Shown piece by piece: positions 60,784 to 64,000 of a DNA stretch of 64,000 nt; positions within the stretch are counted from its first letter, which is position 1; each line of letters starts with the position of its first letter. Position numbers and translations under genes: made by a program. The notes under the pieces are model-generated. The model saw only the letters and a program-made list of their open reading frames with translations. It ran no database searches and had not been told where the DNA came from. Source of the stretch: Algoriphagus locisalis (GTDB lineage Bacteria > Bacteroidota > Bacteroidia > Cytophagales > Cyclobacteriaceae). The stretch is from assembly GCF_900116615.1 (NCBI RefSeq), contig NZ_FPBF01000005.1:1-64000 (forward strand), given 5' to 3'.

Positions 60784-61689
60784 AATCAGTACCTACTTCC
60801 TGTGTCAATCAATACTGCCACCCCTTTTTTGGAACCGGAAATCTGTAGCTGGATGTGGGAATCAGGATTAGTTTCCAGTGAACCCAGGTTAGAGCGGATG
60901 CAGGACCAGAAAATCATATGGTTTGCAGGCTATCTCTTCCCGGAAATGGACGCAGGCAAATTAGATTTGATCACCAGGTTTTTCTGCTGTTTGTTTATCC
61001 TGGATGATTTATTGGATGAAGTAGGAACCGATGAATCTATGCTCTTGCTGGAGGCCTTGGCGAATACTACCACTACATCAGCATTGAGGACCTCAGGTAT
61101 CGTTAAGGCTCTTATTGATCAGTTAGGGCTGCTGATGCTGTCCATTTCCCGTTTAGGAAGCGAACATTGGAAGGCGGGATTCTACGCCAGCTGGAGTGAT
61201 TATCTCGAAGCCCAGCAATGGGAAGTTCAGAACAGGATAGCAGGCCATGCTCCTGCACTGGCGGAATACAAAGAAATGAGGCTTTTCAGTTCGGGAGTTT
61301 ATCTCGCACTTCATCTACTAAAGATGGGCTGGACAAACCTGGATTGTCCTGTCAGTTGGATTGAGCAGAAAGTAGGCCGGATTATCTGCCTATCCAATGA
61401 TCTCAGATCCGTTGAAAAGGAAAGAAAAGATCAGGATTTTCATAATGAGTTATTGCTTTTGCAATTGCAGACAGGCTGTAGTGATTCCATAAGCTATAGC
61501 TATGCCAGGAAACAGCTTGAAGGCTTATTCGATCAGTTGTTCAAACTCCTGGAATTGATAAAGGAAAAAGAAGGCTATTCTGAAGCTTGGGTGAATGAAT
61601 TACTTCTGCTCTTAGGTGGCTGTATGTATTGGTCAGATCAGGATACAGCAAGGTACGGGATATCAGTAAATGGAATAAGTAAATTTTAA
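60781..61689 (+). CDS. Class I terpene synthase (cyclase)
   Basis: 302 residues from the ATG at 60781. Both metal-binding motifs are present: Asp-rich D75-D-L-L-D79-E in FILDDLLDEVG, and the NSE triad N206-D-L-R-S210-V-E-K-E214 in LSNDLRSVEKERKD, exactly (N,D)Dxx(S,T)xxxE. Length and spacing (131 residues between motifs) suit bacterial sesqui- or diterpene cyclases. Known biology: Mg-dependent ionisation and cyclisation of a prenyl diphosphate in the cytoplasm. No prenyltransferase, P450 or other tailoring enzyme is in the window, so the product may be the bare hydrocarbon or alcohol (inference). It is under a leader element and downstream of a Crp-like regulator. Confidence 0.85.
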   Translation: MNQYLLPVSINTATPFLEPEICSWMWESGLVSSEPRLERMQDQKIIWFAGYLFPEMDAGKLDLITRFFCCLFILDDLLDEVGTDESMLLLEALANTTTTSALRTSGIVKALIDQLGLLMLSISRLGSEHWKAGFYASWSDYLEAQQWEVQNRIAGHAPALAEYKEMRLFSSGVYLALHLLKMGWTNLDCPVSWIEQKVGRIICLSNDLRSVEKERKDQDFHNELLLLQLQTGCSDSISYSYARKQLEGLFDQLFKLLELIKEKEGYSEAWVNELLLLLGGCMYWSDQDTARYGISVNGISKF

Positions 61690-61708
61690 TCAGAAATGGA
61701 GGTGAATC

Positions 61709-61903
61709 ATGAGCAAAAAACGCTGTGTAATATACCCCAAAGATGTGCAGGTTATCACAGGAAGAAGTGAACGTTATGGGCATTCTATACTTGTAAAAAT
61801 CAAGGTTAGGAATGGAAAAGAGCCTTACCAATTCGTCACGCTCCATGAGTTTGCCGAATTCTCAGGGATACCCCTTGCTCAGGTAGAGAGCTATATCTAC
61901 TGA
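61709..61903 (+). CDS. Small conserved Bacteroidota protein, possible DNA-binding
   Basis: 64 residues: MSKKRCVIYPKDVQVITGRS, then a short helix-rich part ending TLHEFAEFSGIPLAQVESYI. The pattern YPKDVQxITGRSxRYG followed by a second FxxFxG(I/L)PxxxVxSYI half resembles a tiny two-part helix-turn-helix found widely in the phylum; function unassigned. A clear Shine-Dalgarno GGAGGTG (61698-61704) lies four bases before the ATG, which is unusual for this phylum. It follows the terpene synthase by 19 bp and may be co-transcribed. Confidence 0.7.
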   Translation: MSKKRCVIYPKDVQVITGRSERYGHSILVKIKVRNGKEPYQFVTLHEFAEFSGIPLAQVESYIY

Positions 61904-62157
61904 AATCATGGCTAGGTGCAGTACCACCTCAGCAGAAGGTCTTCCAGCGTATCGCCTGGTGTCCTTTAGTTATGCTGGATAGAAATTAACAGCCAAAGGG
62001 TGTTTTCCTTCGACTTTGCATCGACATTTCATCGACTCTGGGATAACTTTTCCTCAGAGCCATGTAAAAGAAAACCCGATCCATAGTAAACCTAAAGAGG
62101 AACAACTGGAAGGAAATGCTATCCTCCGAAAACTATAAAGTAATGGAAGAGGGGAGA

Positions 62158-62240
<83 letters not shown>

Positions 62241-62305
62241 CGAAGAGGTATTTTATTTGGAGCTTCCATCATATTGCTCTGGGCGATTTATTAAATAATA
62301 TGTAT

Positions 62306-62443
62306 ATCCGCTTTTCTGCCAGTATAGAGACTAAAGCATTATAGGATTTGTTCAACCCTAGCATTGAGGCTACTTCGGTCATCCGTCATCGGTCTTCAAG
62401 CCAATAAACCAAGGAAAATATGGCTACTGGCATCATTGCGGAT
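62306..62443. repeat. MITE-like element, copy 2 of 3
   Basis: 138 bp between ATCCGCTTTTCTGCCAGTA and TACTGGCATCATTGCGGAT, which match as inverted ends. It is preceded by ATTAAATAATATGTAT, which also precedes the third copy, so the two are tandem with an AT-rich junction of 22 bp. Confidence 0.68.
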
Positions 62444-62465
62444 AATCAGATTAAATAATATGTAT

Positions 62466-62644
62466 ATCCGCAATTGCGCCAGTAAAAGGTAAAAAGCGAC
62501 TTAAAGTATGGTTAACACTAGCGTTGCTGGTACTTCAGCCCGTCCCGCCACTGCGGGAGTCACCCGTCATCCCCGCCTGCCATCGGGCAGGGGTCTTCCA
62601 GCCTGATAAGCAAAGAATATAAGATTACTGGCATCATTGCGGAT
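62466..62644. repeat. MITE-like element, copy 3 of 3
   Basis: 179 bp between ATCCGCAATTGCGCCAGTA and TACTGGCATCATTGCGGAT: 16 of 19 terminal positions complementary. The interior has CCCGCCACTGCGGG and CCTGCCATCGGGCAGG palindromes. No open frame. The remaining 70 bp to the next gene are AT-rich. Confidence 0.72.
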
Positions 62645-62714
62645 CATCATATTTTTTTATAAAAACGACTAAATGTAAACTATCTATAGAAATTCAATCA
62701 AACCTTTATTAGCT

Positions 62715-63359
62715 ATGGCAATCATCAATACGAGTATCCTGGGCAAGATCTCAGGCAAGCTGGGAAATACAGTGATTTATGAGCGGAATGGAAAGACCAT
62801 TATCAAGAGTCTTCCCGCTAAAAGCAGCAAACCCCCGACTGCCAAACAGCTCTATCACCGGGCGGCATTTAAGAGAGGGCAACAATTCCTCGTTCCTATA
62901 AGAACAGAGTTGGAGCTGGGATTTGCCAAAAGAAATGCAGGCCAAAGTCAGGGCTTCGGCAGAGCACTTTCTGTGCTCTTGAAGACAGGCATACTCAATG
63001 AAAATGGAATTCCTGTACTTTACCCGGAGAAAGTCAAGGTTTCAGAAGGGGATGTATTGGGAATTGACGGTGCCGAGGCGCAGTGGGTAGGGGATAATGT
63101 TCTCGAAATCACCTGGTATCCCAATGCTTTTATGGGGCATGGCAAGGAAGCCGACCGCCTCTTCGTGGTGGCCTATGATCCTGAAAATGGACGTAAATGG
63201 GCTATTACCCAAGGAAACTACCGGAAGTCGGGTTCCCAGCAGATCCAGTTCCCTTGGTCATCCGACCTACGGGGGAGATTTTATGTGTATGTCTCCTTCT
63301 TCTCTGAGTCCTACGGAAGAAGGCAGTTTTCGGATTCTGTATGTCTGGGCAGGGTGTGA
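62715..63359 (+). CDS. DUF6266 family protein
   Basis: 214 residues with the family opening MAIINTSILGKISGKLGNTV and the conserved KPPTAKQLYHRAAFKRGQQF, followed by a beta-rich C-terminal half (VLEITWYPNAFMGHGKEADR, GRFYVYVSFFSES). Known biology: Bacteroidota-specific, often in several copies per genome and sometimes near secretion or prophage genes; no function established. No signal peptide is seen. It stands alone after the MITE-like repeats. Confidence 0.85.
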   Translation: MAIINTSILGKISGKLGNTVIYERNGKTIIKSLPAKSSKPPTAKQLYHRAAFKRGQQFLVPIRTELELGFAKRNAGQSQGFGRALSVLLKTGILNENGIPVLYPEKVKVSEGDVLGIDGAEAQWVGDNVLEITWYPNAFMGHGKEADRLFVVAYDPENGRKWAITQGNYRKSGSQQIQFPWSSDLRGRFYVYVSFFSESYGRRQFSDSVCLGRV

Positions 63360-63495
63360 GAATTCTTTCAGATTTTTAGCTTATAAATTGCAAAAAAATA
63401 ACTTTATTTTTCACGAGGGTATTGGATGAGAAAGAATTATTTCGTTGTTTCAAACGAATTATTTCATATTAAAATCAATTACTTTATATGTTTTT

Positions 63496-64000
63496 ATGTT
63501 TCCTCAAAATAAGGAATTGATTAATAAGGGATTACTTGTTTTTCTGATTATTTTATGTGCGTTTACCTGCGGAATAGAGAATGAAAATCCTAGGCTAAGC
63601 GATAACGAAATCATTTCGTTTGATTTTTTGGCTGTTGACAATGAAGGGATAGAGCTTGATATCATTGGTAAAATTGACAGAACAGCTAATACAATCATTT
63701 TGGATTTGCCAATGAATGTTGATAAATCTCACCTTTTTCCATCTGTTTCAGTTTCTGACGGAGCCACAATATCCCCAGATGTAAATCAAGCATTTGATTT
63801 TTCTAAGCAAGTAATATTTACTGTGATTGCTGAGGGGGTTAGTAGGGCTTACACTGTTAAGGTAAATAATATTGAATTTTTGAAAAGTAGAATTCTCAAA
63901 TTTGACTTTGGAAAAGCTAAGAATAACAATTTGAGTACGGATGTGAATGGGGTGGTGAATCATGACTCTCAATACATTTATATTTCTCCTCCATGTGGTA
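63496..64000 (+). CDS. Lipoprotein with DUF5018-like domain, 3' end outside the window
   Basis: 168 codons visible, open at the right edge. From the ATG at 63496: MFPQNKELINKGLLVFLIIL, then a lipobox CAFTC, then IISFDFLAVDNEGIELDIIG, a HLFPSVSVSDGATISPD stretch and FTVIAEGVSRAYTVKV. The last blocks are the DUF5018/cadherin-like pattern of Bacteroidota surface lipoproteins. The other ATG at 63487 is in a frame that closes quickly. Function unknown; likely surface-exposed carbohydrate or adhesion role (inference). Confidence 0.7.
   Translation, partial: MFPQNKELINKGLLVFLIILCAFTCGIENENPRLSDNEIISFDFLAVDNEGIELDIIGKIDRTANTIILDLPMNVDKSHLFPSVSVSDGATISPDVNQAFDFSKQVIFTVIAEGVSRAYTVKVNNIEFLKSRILKFDFGKAKNNNLSTDVNGVVNHDSQYIYISPPCG

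Overview
The window looks like chromosomal DNA of a Bacteroidota bacterium, most likely in the Cytophagales/Cyclobacteriaceae (Algoriphagus-like). The reasons are a giant adhesin ending in a gliding-motility-type (type B) type IX secretion domain followed by PorP/SprF and OmpA genes, SusC/SusD and TonB-receptor genes, LytTR/LytS-type signalling, MbnP-di-haem peroxidase genes, a TAnnTTTG promoter upstream of aspS, many palindromic intergenic repeats and mostly weak Shine-Dalgarno signals. The genus is inference; no rRNA or tRNA gene was seen.

Layout. (1) 1-10.4 kb: type IX secretion adhesin (5' end outside the window), PorP/SprF and a double-OmpA lipoprotein-like protein. (2) 10.4-15.3 kb: a minus-strand operon of two di-haem peroxidase-like lipoproteins, an MbnP-like lipoprotein and an outer-membrane barrel, plus a small Cys-motif membrane protein. 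(3) 15.5-27.4 kb: mainly housekeeping or solitary genes (GH16 glucanase, RluF, M23 peptidase, aspS, DUF3500, amidase, DUF3820, PH domain) separated by repeat-rich spacers. (4) 27.3-36 kb: a YhcG-type nuclease between two direct repeats, a TonB receptor divergent from a LytS/LytTR two-component pair, and a vsr gene broken by a short repeat. (5) 36.4-49.7 kb: a defence-island-like stretch with small paralogues, a C-protein-like regulator with a C-box-like operator driving a PD-(D/E)XK nuclease-helicase, a GHKL ATPase/STAS-like pair, a one-polypeptide type ISP/IIG restriction-modification enzyme, another PD-(D/E)XK protein, an ApeA-like HEPN protein and an XRE regulator. (6) 50.8-62 kb: redoxin-SusC-SusD, a DUF6520-like secreted small protein, a MauE/DoxX membrane protein, a Crp-like regulator and a class I terpene synthase. 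(7) 62-64 kb: MITE-like repeats, a DUF6266 protein and the start of a lipoprotein gene.

The strongest apparently undescribed signal is a 97-98 bp leader element present six times (6898, 13320, 13411, 55973, 57757, 60687). Every copy has the orientation of the gene that follows; five end exactly on a start codon (porP, mbnP-like, susD, the DUF6520-like gene, the terpene synthase) and the sixth ends on the start of a tandem copy. It has imperfect inverted arms with a conserved tandem G.A mismatch, an internal hairpin, and a third arm containing the start codon that stays perfectly complementary to the middle arm in all six copies, including two where both arms changed together. It looks like a structured mRNA leader or switch shared by unlinked genes. 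Five of the six copies also hold an open frame of 26-31 codons.

Second-tier observations are the C-box-regulated nuclease-helicase with no dedicated methyltransferase, cargo genes bounded by duplicated 3' ends of the preceding gene (twice), a palindromic repeat translated inside the restriction-modification enzyme, a 120-bp in-phase insertion in vsr, a covarying hairpin array after aspS, and a MITE-like family.
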